From NCBI GenBank assembly GCA_964460115.1, contig CAYWPR010000002.1, forward strand, positions 62,001-126,000: a stretch of 64,000 bases of DNA. The letters run 5' to 3'. Positions 24,343 to 32,815 of the stretch are shown here, in pieces. How positions within the stretch are numbered: position 1 is the first letter of the stretch; each line of letters opens with the position of its first letter. Made by a program: the position numbers and the translations under genes. The notes below the pieces were generated by a model. That model was not told the origin of the DNA and ran no database searches. It worked only from the letters and a program-made list of their open reading frames with translations. This DNA is from JAEUJZ01 sp964460115 (GTDB taxonomy: Bacteria; Myxococcota_A; Polyangia; Palsa-1104; JAEUJZ01).

Positions 24343-25126
24343 GGCCAGCGCGGCAGCACTGAAGCTGCAAGTGCAGGATCTGCACGTGGTCTACCGCGGT
24401 CGAGGCGGCGAAGATGTCGAAGCGGTGCGCGGCGTATCCTTTGACATTCTGGACAAGCCCGGCATCGGTGAAATCGTCGTCTTTTTGGGTCCGTCGGGAT
24501 GCGGCAAATCCACCATCTTAAAGGCGGTCGCCGGCCTTTTGCCGCCTACCCACGGCCAGGTGCTTATCGACGGACATTCGGTCGGTGGACCGGGCCGAGA
24601 TCGCGGCATGGTCTTTCAGCAGTACACCTCGTTTAGCTGGCTGACCGTCGAGCAAAACGTCGAGTACGGTCTGCGTCTGCGCGGTGTGCCGCAGGCGCAG
24701 CGCCGCGAGCAAGCGCGCAAAATTCTTGCTGCCGTCGGATTGGAGCAGTTTGCCGGGCGCTATCCCAAAGAGCTTTCGGGCGGCATGAAACAGCGTGTCG
24801 CCATTGCTCGCACGCTGATTAACCAGCCCAAGCTGCTTTTGATGGACGAACCGTTCGGCGCCTTGGATCCGCAAACCCGCTGGGACATGCAGGGCATGCT
24901 CATCGACATTTCCCATCGCGAAGACAACACCATCCTGTTTGTCACGCACGATGTCTCCGAAGCGGTGTACTTGGCCGATACGGTCTATGTTCTGTCCAAG
25001 CGCCCAGCGTCCATCTTGCACCGCATCGACACGCCGACATTTCGCGAGCGGACGCTGGCGGTAAAAGCCAGCACGGCGTTTCGCCAGTGCGAAGAGCAAC
25101 TTTTGCAACTGGTCTATTCGCAGTAA
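24335..25126 (+). CDS. ABC transporter ATP-binding protein (SsuB/TauB-type)
   Basis: A 263-residue ATPase. Walker A is GPSGCGKST, with the Q-loop in MVFQQYTSFSWLTVEQNV, signature LSGGMKQRVAIARTL, Walker B LLLMDEPFGALDP and H-switch LFVTHDVSEAVYLAD. It closely follows the nitrate/sulfonate/taurine subfamily. The start ATG 24335 has GGGAGGG upstream. It energises the adjacent permease. In this locus it may do mechanical or lipid work and need not import a nutrient, but the motifs themselves are ordinary. Confidence 0.94.
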   Translation: MAEASAAALKLQVQDLHVVYRGRGGEDVEAVRGVSFDILDKPGIGEIVVFLGPSGCGKSTILKAVAGLLPPTHGQVLIDGHSVGGPGRDRGMVFQQYTSFSWLTVEQNVEYGLRLRGVPQAQRREQARKILAAVGLEQFAGRYPKELSGGMKQRVAIARTLINQPKLLLMDEPFGALDPQTRWDMQGMLIDISHREDNTILFVTHDVSEAVYLADTVYVLSKRPASILHRIDTPTFRERTLAVKASTAFRQCEEQLLQLVYSQ

Positions 25127-25135
25127 GCAGGGCCA

Positions 25136-25969
25136 ATGGCGAATACTTCGGAACATAGCCTGATCAAGCGCACCGCCAAAGAAAAGTCGCCGCCTTATGC
25201 TCGCTATGCATTTCTGAATCCTTATAACCTGTCGCTCATGGCCGGTGCCGCAGCCGCCGCAGCCGCCACCGGACATTGGTGGCTGGCCATGTGCGCCGCC
25301 GCCGGAGAAGCCGTGTGGATGCTGTTCGCGCCGGACTCGCGGGTGCTGCAGCGCACCTGGTTTGACAAGCTGTGGAATAGCGAACAGCAGGCGGCGCGCA
25401 AAAAACAGCAGTTCGAAAAATGGCAGGCGCTTCCCGACGCCGAACGTCAGCGGGCGCTCGGCCTGCGCGAAGTACAAGATCGCATTTACAAGCTGGCCCA
25501 GGAAAACCCCAGCTTCAGCGTCGAGATGTTGCGCGACGAGCTTGGCAAGCTGGAAAACCTCGTCGATGATTTTCTCGACCTGGCGACGGTGGGGGCGCGT
25601 TACGATAAATATCTTGCGACCTTCAATCTTGAAGAGATCGAAGCCGATCTGCGGCGCTATCAGCTACAGGCCGAAAAGCTGCCCATCGGTGACGAGCGGC
25701 GCACCGTAGCGCAGAAAAATCTGCAGGTGCTGTTAGCGCGCAAGGATCGCTACAAAGAACTGCGGCGCAATCTTCAGACGGCGCGCGGACAAATGGATCT
25801 GATGGAAAATACTTTCCGTCTGCTGGCGGATGAGATCGTCTCGATGCGCGAACCCTCTGAACTGGGCACGCGCCTTGACGACCTGCGCGAAGGCGTCAAC
25901 GCCGTCCGCGAAGTAGCACGCGAGACCGAACGGGTATTTCAAGGAGTTGGACAGTCGATTGCGCGCTAA
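25136..25969 (+). CDS. Membrane-anchored coiled-coil protein of the PspA/ABC operon
   Basis: A 277-residue protein with no recognised family. A polar N-terminus is followed by a hydrophobic hairpin (about 29-63: NLSLMAGAAAAAAATGHWWL, then AMCAAAGEAVWMLF). The remaining two-thirds is helical, with charged heptads (QQAARKKQQFEKWQALPDAE; later NLEEIEADLRRYQLQAEKL and LRRNLQTARGQMDLMENTF). The expected topology is a membrane hairpin with a cytoplasmic coiled-coil that could dock on the PspA-like or AAA+ partner. The start is ATG 25136, nine bases after the ATPase stop. Confidence 0.7.
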   Translation: MANTSEHSLIKRTAKEKSPPYARYAFLNPYNLSLMAGAAAAAAATGHWWLAMCAAAGEAVWMLFAPDSRVLQRTWFDKLWNSEQQAARKKQQFEKWQALPDAERQRALGLREVQDRIYKLAQENPSFSVEMLRDELGKLENLVDDFLDLATVGARYDKYLATFNLEEIEADLRRYQLQAEKLPIGDERRTVAQKNLQVLLARKDRYKELRRNLQTARGQMDLMENTFRLLADEIVSMREPSELGTRLDDLREGVNAVREVARETERVFQGVGQSIAR

Positions 25970-26002
25970 GCGACTGCCCTGGCCAAGATCGAGACGACAA
26001 CG

Positions 26003-27871
26003 ATGAGCACCATGAATCTGACCAAGCCGGCCCGCCTGCCCATCTGGGCCGATGAAATTCGACGACGTTATCTGCGCGGCGAAGCTTCGCAATTTGTACT
26101 GTATGGCAACGTCCACGATCTGGTCCTGGACGATCCGGACGGCGCCACCGACAAGCGCAGCCCGGACGAGCGGCTGCTTTCGCTGTCGGATTTCCTCGGC
26201 AAAGTGCTGCTGGAAAAAAAGAGCCTGGTCATTTTGTACAACGTCTCGACGGGTGTGCGCTTTTCCAAAGGCAAGATTCCCGCGGGATTTGAAGACCTGC
26301 TTTTGACCAAAGAACCGGCCAAAGTGCTGCCGCTTTTGGAACGGCTGCTTTTGACCCAAAACGGTGTGGCGCTGATTATCGAGTACGCCGACACCGTCAC
26401 TCCGGCTGGCGAGACGAGTTTTTCGACGGCAGACGACCGGGCCGCGGTGGTCACCTTGCAGCGCTGGTCGACTTTACCGGCGCTGGATAAAAACGACAGC
26501 GTGGTGTTTCTGCTGGTCGAAAATTTGTCCGAGCTACATCCCAAGCTTGTCGCCAACCCGCGCGTCGCCACCGTGCAATTGCCGATTCCTGGCGCCGCCG
26601 AACGGCTGGCCCTGCTCAAGCACATTCGCCCCGATATGCCGGAAGCCGAAGCGGCGATGATGACCGAAGTCACCGCCGGCCTTAAATCGATACAGATTCG
26701 CGGCATCTTGGCCCCGGCCGATCCCGGAACCGACGACGAAGCCGAGCGCACGCGCTTTATTACTGAGCTCCTTGGCGGCGGTCCGCAAGCGCTCGAGCGC
26801 GCCGGCAAACTGGCCCAAATCACCCGCGGCATGCCCAAAAACGAGATTCGCCGCCTGATTGCGCCAGAAGGTCCGCAGACGCCGGCCACCGATGGCGATG
26901 CGCGGAGCGAAGTGTTGCGGCTTATCGCTGCGCGCAAACGCGAAATCATCGAACGCGAGTGCTATAGCCTCATCGAGTTCGTCGAACCCAAGCACGGTTT
27001 TGACGTGGTCGGCGGCATGGAAGAGGTCAAAAAAGACCTGGCGCAAATCGCTCGCAACATTCGCGAGGGGCGGCGCCAGCGGGTACCCATGGGCCTGCTA
27101 TTTACCGGCCCCATGGGAACAGGCAAAACTTTTGTCGCCGAAGCTTTTGCCAAAGAATCGGGCCTGACCACTATCAAATTCAAAAACTTTCGCAGCAAAT
27201 GGGTCGGGGCCACCGAAGGCAACCTCGAGCGGATTTTGCAAGTCGTGCAAGCCATCGGCCAGGTGCTGGTGGTCATTGACGAAGCCGATCGCGCCTTTGG
27301 CAATCAAGGCGAAGACGATGGCGGCACGAGCAGCCGCGTCATCGCCCGCATCAAAGAGTTCATGTCCGACACGCAAAATCGCGGACGCGTGCTTTTTGTA
27401 CTGATGTCCAATCGGCCCGATAAAGTGGATATAGACCTCAAGCGCGCCGGACGACTCGACCGCAAAATTCCCTTCTTTTATCCCCAGACCGTGGCCGAGG
27501 TCGAAACCATCGTCATCGCGCAGCTTCGCAAAAACAAAGTGCGGCACCAACTGTCGTTTCCGCAAGATCGCGACGCTCTGGAAAACATGGTCGGCCTGTC
27601 CAATGCCGACATCGAGGCCGTCGTTTTGCTAAGCACCGACTACGCCAGCCAGCGCGGCGATGATGCCGACGTGCTGGCGTCCGATCTGAAAAAAGCCGCG
27701 CACGACTACTTGCCGTCGCGCGATACCGAAATGCTGGAGTTTATGGAGCTGCTTGCCGTCTTTGAGGCCAGCAATCGCCGAATGCTGCCCGCCAAATATG
27801 CCGATCTGCCCATTGATGCACTTGCGCAGCAGCTCCATCACCTAAAGCTAACCGTTGGTTCCAGACGATAA
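26003..27871 (+). CDS. Two-part AAA+ ATPase (degenerate N-terminal, active C-terminal module)
   Basis: A 622-residue cytoplasmic protein. The C-terminal AAA+ module (about 325-560) is complete: Walker A GPMGTGKT at 369-376, pore-like KSKWVG-type strand (FRSKWVGATEGNLER), Walker B VLVVIDEADR near 420, sensor-1 LFVLMSNRPD and arginine-finger region RAGRLDRKI, in the FtsH/CDC48-like classical clade. The N-terminal third (about 10-300) reads like a second AAA-type fold without a Walker A (LYGNVHDLV; RWSTLPALDKNDSVVFLLVENLSELH; NPRVATVQLPIP), so one ring is probably structural or regulatory. There is no protease domain. It lies in the PspA/ABC/TerB operon and is a candidate remodeller of the PspA-like polymer, by analogy with Vps4 acting on ESCRT-III. 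Confidence 0.85.
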   Translation: MSTMNLTKPARLPIWADEIRRRYLRGEASQFVLYGNVHDLVLDDPDGATDKRSPDERLLSLSDFLGKVLLEKKSLVILYNVSTGVRFSKGKIPAGFEDLLLTKEPAKVLPLLERLLLTQNGVALIIEYADTVTPAGETSFSTADDRAAVVTLQRWSTLPALDKNDSVVFLLVENLSELHPKLVANPRVATVQLPIPGAAERLALLKHIRPDMPEAEAAMMTEVTAGLKSIQIRGILAPADPGTDDEAERTRFITELLGGGPQALERAGKLAQITRGMPKNEIRRLIAPEGPQTPATDGDARSEVLRLIAARKREIIERECYSLIEFVEPKHGFDVVGGMEEVKKDLAQIARNIREGRRQRVPMGLLFTGPMGTGKTFVAEAFAKESGLTTIKFKNFRSKWVGATEGNLERILQVVQAIGQVLVVIDEADRAFGNQGEDDGGTSSRVIARIKEFMSDTQNRGRVLFVLMSNRPDKVDIDLKRAGRLDRKIPFFYPQTVAEVETIVIAQLRKNKVRHQLSFPQDRDALENMVGLSNADIEAVVLLSTDYASQRGDDADVLASDLKKAAHDYLPSRDTEMLEFMELLAVFEASNRRMLPAKYADLPIDALAQQLHHLKLTVGSRR

Positions 27872-27895
27872 TTGCCAGGATTCAAGGAGAGCCCC

Positions 27896-28339
27896 ATGCA
27901 TTTTTTTCCCGAAGTAAAAATTGAAACCCATCATGCCGAAGCCATTGCTCGCGGCCTCTTTGCCATCGCCCACGCCGATGGCATGCATGAGCGAGAAGCG
28001 GCCCTTATCGCTTCTTTTTGGGCCGATGCCGGTGGCAAATTCTCGGCGCTGGCCGAGCTTGAGCGCCACGCGCCGATTAGCGCCGAAGAACTTGGCGCGG
28101 TGCTGAACACAGAGGTGCTGCGTCAGCTATTTCTCAAAACCGCTTTGCTGATGGCGTTTGCCGATGGTCAGGTCAGCGGAGAGGAAAGCCGCCTGGTGCG
28201 CAGCTATGCCGACCATCTGGGGCTTACCCCTTTACTGCCGAGCTTCGAAGCCCAGGTCAAAGACTACCTGTTGTCGCAGCTTGCGCACATTCACAACACC
28301 CAAGGCCTGGCGGAAGTCGCCAAAAAACTAGCGATTTAA
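27896..28339 (+). CDS. TerB-like protein
   Basis: A 147-residue all-helical protein resembling the TerB family linked to tellurite resistance and envelope stress. The two half-repeats both carry the acidic metal-binding pattern ADGxxxxxE: AIAHADGMHEREAAL (about 24-38) and MAFADGQVSGEESRLV (about 84-99). The start ATG 27896 has AAGGAG six bases upstream. A TTG at 27872 would give eight extra residues and lacks this site. It is the last gene of the eight-gene locus, 24 bases after the AAA+ gene, and convergent with the next gene. Confidence 0.82.
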   Translation: MHFFPEVKIETHHAEAIARGLFAIAHADGMHEREAALIASFWADAGGKFSALAELERHAPISAEELGAVLNTEVLRQLFLKTALLMAFADGQVSGEESRLVRSYADHLGLTPLLPSFEAQVKDYLLSQLAHIHNTQGLAEVAKKLAI

Positions 28340-28359
28340 GCTTTTTCGATTCTCGGCTC

Positions 28360-29034
28360 TTAGGACAGGACTGGGCGGGCGGCGGCGCCTAGGGCCAAAA
28401 GCTCGCCGGTAACTTCTGCGGCTTCGATGACTCCGGCCTGATCGGCCGGTTCTTGCATCAGCTCAGCCACCTGGTTCAAAAGGGCCTGCACCGCCTGCGG
28501 ATCCGCCGTTTGCCGCATCAGCAGCCAGCCCATGGCTTCGCGCGGCACGCTGCCAACGCTTAGCAAGCGCACGACGATGGGGCTAATTTCGGCAGCGACT
28601 CCCAAAAAGACCAGCAAAATGCCCAGCAAGGCCGTGGGACGCTCGTAGCTCATCGTCATGCTGTAGGCGCGCAGCGCGGCATCGCCGCTTGTCGAAGGCC
28701 GCTCGGGCAGCTCGTCGGAATATCCCAGACGGCGCAAATCCGACATGACCATTTGCATACGATTGCGCTCTTCACGGTGATGGTTGCGCAAAAGCGCTGC
28801 CACCGGTCCCTCTTCCACACGTTCGGCAGCGCGAACCAGCACCGCCTGCATATGATCGCTTTGATACGCCAGATCTAGCAGGAAGGCCACGTACTTGGGT
28901 CGCAAAGACAGCGGTGGCCGCATCAGATAGCGTACCGTGGACAGACGGTATCCGCGTGCCGCCGCATTGATGCGGGCTTGCAAAATTTCAACCATCTCTA
29001 TCGGTGATCGGGGCTTATTTAAGGGCCCAGCCAT
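28360..29034 (-). CDS. Helical protein of unknown function
   Basis: A 224-residue predicted all-alpha protein. A moderately hydrophobic region (about 133-160, TALLGILLVFLGVAAEISPIV) lies between two helical bundles, and a cluster NHHREERNRMQMVM (about 93-106) could bind metal or heme as in heme-oxygenase-like folds. I cannot assign a family. It is convergent with the TerB-like gene (20-base gap), and 75 bases separate it from the asd stop upstream on the same strand. Codon use fits the neighbourhood. Confidence 0.55.
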   Translation of the reverse strand: MAGPLNKPRSPIEMVEILQARINAAARGYRLSTVRYLMRPPLSLRPKYVAFLLDLAYQSDHMQAVLVRAAERVEEGPVAALLRNHHREERNRMQMVMSDLRRLGYSDELPERPSTSGDAALRAYSMTMSYERPTALLGILLVFLGVAAEISPIVVRLLSVGSVPREAMGWLLMRQTADPQAVQALLNQVAELMQEPADQAGVIEAAEVTGELLALGAAARPVLS

Positions 29035-29109
29035 GTCCGTTAAGTCCTAGGTTAGACGAGGAACTCGTCGCCGCCACATCTATAGTAGTTTGTGGCGCTT
29101 TCCTAGTTT

Positions 29110-30243
29110 CTAAAACGCGCCACCTAGCAATCCGGTCTTAAAAAGATATTCAGCAGTTAACACCGACCCGGCCGCCGCCCCCATTTTGGTGTTATGCGAC
29201 AAAAGTACGAACTTGATCCCGTGCTGACCCAGCACGCGTTCTTCACGCAGCCGTCCAACCACTGTGGTCAGACCGCCGCCGGCTTCGCGATCCAGACGCG
29301 GCTGCGGACGATACGGATCCTCGGTCACTTCAATCAACTGCGCCGGGGCCGAAGGCAGTCCCAGGGCGCGCAATTCTTCGCCGCAGCGCAAAAATGCCGC
29401 CTTTACGGCGGGCAAGGGCGCGGCCCGCTCGGTGGCGCAAAACACTGCTTCGGTGTGCCCTTCCTGCACTGCCACTCGCATGCATGTACATGAAATTCCG
29501 ATGTCCAACGGCAAAATGGCCCCGTCGCTGACGTCATTGGCGCCGCTTTTTTGGGTCACATAGCGGCCCAAAATCTTGCGCGTCTCGCGTTCGACTTTTT
29601 CCTCTTCCTTGGGGATGTACGGAATCACATTGTCGAGGATATCCAGGGCGAGCACGCCGCCTGTCGCCGAGCGCCCAGCCCCTGAGACCGACTGCAAAGA
29701 AGTCATGAGGACCGCGTGCAGACCAAATTCCCGCGCAATCGGCCCCAAACAAATCGCAAGGCCAGTGACCGTGCAATTGGGCCCCGGAGCAATAAAGCCG
29801 CGCCAACCTCGACGGCGGCGCTGGACGTGAATCAACTCGGCATGTTCTGAATTGATGCCCGGTAAGAGGATCGGCACATCAGGCTCGTTGCGATAGGCAG
29901 CAGCCGTTGAAAATACCGGAACTGCCGCTGCCAGGCGCGGTTCGATGTCTTTGGCGGCATCGTTTTCCAGCGCCGAGAACACCACATCTATATCGCCAGC
30001 CTGCGCATCCAGTTTGGCGGCATCGCTGACCTCGACATCGAGCAAGCGACTGGGCGGCGCCGCGCTTGCAAACCAACCGCCGCGCTCTGCCCCAAGGGCT
30101 GTGCGATACGGCTTGCCGGCGCTGCGCTCGGAAGCGCAAAGCCGCGTTACCACAAACCACGGATGCCCCTCAAGGGCAGCCAAAAATTGCTGTCCGGCCA
30201 AGCCGGTCGCACCAAGGACTGCTGCACGTAACTTTTGCGCCAT
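29110..30243 (-). CDS. asd: Aspartate-semialdehyde dehydrogenase, archaeal/fungal type
   Basis: A 377-residue enzyme converting beta-aspartyl phosphate to aspartate semialdehyde with NADPH, in lysine, methionine, threonine and diaminopimelate synthesis. NADP motif GATGLAGQQF is at residues 11-20 and the catalytic Cys157 is in GPNCTVTG. The LQSVSGAG loop is followed by RSATGG, and EVTEDPYRPQPRLDRE lies late. The short GPNC/SGAG pattern is that of the archaeal and fungal branch rather than the usual E. coli-type Asd. The start is ATG 30243; an upstream in-frame reading to 30717 would overlap the divergent peptidase gene and is only an open frame. The gene is divergent from the M23 peptidase (63 bases). 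Confidence 0.93.
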   Translation of the reverse strand: MAQKLRAAVLGATGLAGQQFLAALEGHPWFVVTRLCASERSAGKPYRTALGAERGGWFASAAPPSRLLDVEVSDAAKLDAQAGDIDVVFSALENDAAKDIEPRLAAAVPVFSTAAAYRNEPDVPILLPGINSEHAELIHVQRRRRGWRGFIAPGPNCTVTGLAICLGPIAREFGLHAVLMTSLQSVSGAGRSATGGVLALDILDNVIPYIPKEEEKVERETRKILGRYVTQKSGANDVSDGAILPLDIGISCTCMRVAVQEGHTEAVFCATERAAPLPAVKAAFLRCGEELRALGLPSAPAQLIEVTEDPYRPQPRLDREAGGGLTTVVGRLREERVLGQHGIKFVLLSHNTKMGAAAGSVLTAEYLFKTGLLGGAF

Positions 30244-30306
30244 GGGGGCCCAAGCATAGCAGAGCCATTTGCATGCGGCGCACCGGCGATGCCATGATGA
30301 AAAAGC

Positions 30307-31650
30307 ATGTTGGGAAAGGTGGTGCTTTTTGCCTTGGCGCTGGCCGCCACGGTTGCGGACGGCGGGACGGCAGCACCCGGCCAGCCTGACGATGCCGGGG
30401 CCCGCGCAACCGATGCCGGCGCCCGCGCAACCGATGCCGGCGCCCGCGCGACCGATGCTGGGGCCCGCGCGACCGATGCCGGCAGTACCGATGCCGGCCT
30501 TGATGCCAGCGGCAATCGCACGGCCGCAAATGTTCCGCCATTGCCGTTGCCGGCCGTGCGCGAAGTGCCGCAGCCGCCGCCAAATATCGGTCCGCTTTCG
30601 GGCCCAGCGCCCAAGATCAGCAAAATCAAACACGGCAAAGCCCAGCGCGGAACGTTCCCCGACGTCATTTTGGAAGCGCAAAACCATCTGCAGTCGATTG
30701 CGCGACGTTACGTACAACTTCTAATGTCGCGTCGCTTCGACGAAGCGCGGCTTCTGCACGACGAAGAGGGAGGCCGGCGCCCCGATTGGACCGGCATTCG
30801 CACGGCCGCCTCTACTTTTTTAGATACACATGGCCCGCCGCGCTCGATTGACCAAAGCCTGACCACCTACAGCGGCGCCGAGCTTTTCACGTTCTACTTT
30901 ACGGCCCTGTTTGCCGACAACAGCGAGCTGCCGATGCGCGTCGCCGTCGATCATCGCGGCCATGTATCCGGCGCCGGCGTCGGTGGCGAAGTCGTTCCGG
31001 CCGCAAAAAAGCGCTACGATCGCTTTGACCTATACAAACCGCGCACGGTTCTGTCTTTGCCTTTTTTGGGCACTTGGATGGCCAGCAACGCCACGCTCGC
31101 GCCCGGCAACGGCCACTATTTGAATGCCAATCAGCGCTTTGCCGTGGATTTTTTCATCGTCGAAGAAACCGAGGCTGGCAAACGCAAAAGCCACCGCGAC
31201 TCCGGCAAGCAAAACATTGATTATTTCGCCTACGGTCGCGACATTGTGGCGCCTGCCGATGCGCTGGTTGTGCAAGTCATCGACGGAGTGCCCGACAACC
31301 CGCCTGGCCAGACGGATGTCTATTATCGTCTGGGCAACAGCATCGTCTTGTCTTTTGAAAACGGCGAGTATGCGCACTTGTGCCATTTGCTGCCGGGCTC
31401 AATGCGCGTGCGCCCGGGCGACCGGGTGCTGCGCGGGCAGCTACTGGCCAAGTGCGGCAATTCTGGCAATTCCACCGGGCCGCATCTGCATTTTCAACTG
31501 ACCGACGGGCCACAGATTTCCCACGCCACGAGCCTCCCGGCCTATTTTCGCAATGTCCGCAAAAACGGGATCAAAGTCGATGAGGCCCTGCCCCAAAGCG
31601 GCGACCGTCTGGAAAATGTTCGCATCAGCGCTTCGGCATCTGCGCCCTGA
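30307..31650 (+). CDS. Exported M23-family peptidase with Asp/Ala repeat linker
   Basis: A 447-residue predicted exported protein (signal MLGKVVLFALALAATVADG). Residues about 30-60 hold four ATDAGAR repeats and are followed by a Pro-rich linker. A middle domain (about 125-245) is unassigned, with a helical N-terminal half (LQSIARRYVQLLMSRRFDEA). The LytM-type M23 domain follows: HYLNANQRFAVDFF supplies His and Asp, then GRDIVAPADALVV, and HLHFQL with His393 and His395 as the second zinc/catalytic pair. M23 enzymes cut peptidoglycan cross-links. In this protein the first His stands upstream of QRFAVDF, not in an HxxxD, as in several M23 relatives. It is convergent with the clpX-like gene (16 bases). 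Confidence 0.87.
   Translation: MLGKVVLFALALAATVADGGTAAPGQPDDAGARATDAGARATDAGARATDAGARATDAGSTDAGLDASGNRTAANVPPLPLPAVREVPQPPPNIGPLSGPAPKISKIKHGKAQRGTFPDVILEAQNHLQSIARRYVQLLMSRRFDEARLLHDEEGGRRPDWTGIRTAASTFLDTHGPPRSIDQSLTTYSGAELFTFYFTALFADNSELPMRVAVDHRGHVSGAGVGGEVVPAAKKRYDRFDLYKPRTVLSLPFLGTWMASNATLAPGNGHYLNANQRFAVDFFIVEETEAGKRKSHRDSGKQNIDYFAYGRDIVAPADALVVQVIDGVPDNPPGQTDVYYRLGNSIVLSFENGEYAHLCHLLPGSMRVRPGDRVLRGQLLAKCGNSGNSTGPHLHFQLTDGPQISHATSLPAYFRNVRKNGIKVDEALPQSGDRLENVRISASASAP
30400..30483 (+). repeat. Four tandem 21-base coding repeats
   Basis: Four head-to-tail copies of a 21-base unit (30400-30420, 30421-30441, 30442-30462, 30463-30483). The first two are identical and the last two differ by one to a few bases. 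They encode ATDAGAR and keep frame. Slippage would change linker length by seven residues without frameshift. Confidence 0.92.
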
Positions 31651-31666
31651 TTTCCATCACACGCGC

Positions 31667-32815
31667 TTAGCCGAGCGTGGACTGCGGCCTCAATGAACTT
31701 GCACTCGGCAGACGAGCAAGCACGTAGTCGCGATCAATGCTGATTTGTTCGCCGCGGCGCTCGGGTCCTTCAAATAAAAGGTCGCGGCAAACCGCTTCCA
31801 TCAGACTGCGCAGGCCGCGTGCACCGCAGCGCTCAAAAAGGGCCGCGGCGGCGATTGCCCGTAGCGACTCCTCGGTAAAGTGCACCTTTACGCCGTCCAG
31901 CGCCAAAAGCTCGGTGTATTCGCGCAGCAGCGAATCCGGCGGTCCGCGCAAAATCTCGACCAGATCGGTTTCGCCGAGCGCTGCAAGCTCGACGCGCACT
32001 GGCAAGCGCCCGAGCAATTCGGCCAGCATGCCGTATGCGGTTAAATCGTCGGTGCTAATCGGTCGCTTGGCCCCGCCCGCTTGGCTTGGCTGGCCTGCTT
32101 GGCGTTCGGCAAAACCAATCGAGCGCGACGCGCGATAATCATACATATCGCTAAACGTCCCAGCGGCGATAAACAAGATGTCGGTCGTATCCACCTGCAC
32201 AAGTTCTTGTTTCAGTGCGTTATGGGCCAGCTTCAGCGGCACCAGCAATTCACGCCCTTCCAAAAGCTTCAAAAGCGCCTGCTGCACCCCCTCACCGCCT
32301 ATGTCGCGCGTCCCGCCGCCGGTTTTGTAGCTCTGCGACCGACGCGCAAGCTTGTCGATCTCGTCGATAAAAATGATTCCGCGCTGGCACAGCTCAATCG
32401 AGTAATTGGCGCGGTGCAAAAGATCGGCGACAAGTAGCTCGATGTCTTTGCCGTAGTAGCCAGCCTCGGTATATTCGGTGGCATCGGCAATGCACAGCGG
32501 CAAGTCCAGACAGTCAGCCAGCTTGCGCCCAAGCAGCGTCTTGCCAGAGCCGGTGGGACCAACCAGCAGCAGATTCGACTTGCGCACCAGTTTCTTTTCC
32601 GTAGCCGGCAGCGCACAGCGCTTCATGTGGCTATAGGCGGCGATGGCCACTGCGCGCTTGGCGTCTTGCTGACCGATGATGCTGACATCCAGCGCTTCAT
32701 AGATCTGTCGCGGCGTGAGCATGCGGCGCGGCTTGGCGGCGGCGCTGCCTTGGGCGCCGACTTTGGCCTTGGCCTTGGGCCGATTCGTTGACGATGCCGA
32801 TGATATTCCGCGCAT
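31667..32815 (-). CDS. ClpX-like AAA+ unfoldase lacking the N-terminal zinc domain
   Basis: A 382-residue AAA+ protein aligned by eye to ClpX from residue 30 onward. Walker A is GPTGSGKT (86-93), pore-1 loop GYYG (119-122, E. coli GYVG), Walker B IIFIDEID (147-154), RDIGGEGVQQALLK (170-183), the ClpP-docking IGF tripeptide (233-235), arginine-finger helix LLGRLP and sensor-2 GARGLRS (331-337). The zinc-binding dimerisation domain with four Cys found in canonical ClpX is replaced by a short basic/Ala tail, so SspB-type adaptors should not bind. No clpP is adjacent. It is probably a second ClpX copy with separate substrates. ATG start at 32815. Confidence 0.88.
   Translation of the reverse strand: MRGISSASSTNRPKAKAKVGAQGSAAAKPRRMLTPRQIYEALDVSIIGQQDAKRAVAIAAYSHMKRCALPATEKKLVRKSNLLLVGPTGSGKTLLGRKLADCLDLPLCIADATEYTEAGYYGKDIELLVADLLHRANYSIELCQRGIIFIDEIDKLARRSQSYKTGGGTRDIGGEGVQQALLKLLEGRELLVPLKLAHNALKQELVQVDTTDILFIAAGTFSDMYDYRASRSIGFAERQAGQPSQAGGAKRPISTDDLTAYGMLAELLGRLPVRVELAALGETDLVEILRGPPDSLLREYTELLALDGVKVHFTEESLRAIAAAALFERCGARGLRSLMEAVCRDLLFEGPERRGEQISIDRDYVLARLPSASSLRPQSTLG

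Noticed and set aside
23362..25126. Plain sulfonate/taurine importer
   Set aside because: Permease and ATPase fit this family, but the binding protein is anchored and OmpA-fused and no sulfonate or taurine enzyme is nearby, so I do not assign an ssu or tau name.
30244..30717. N-terminal extension of Asd up to 30717
   Set aside because: It would place 158 low-complexity residues before the NADP-binding strand and overlap the divergent peptidase gene. The ATG at 30243 fits the family length.
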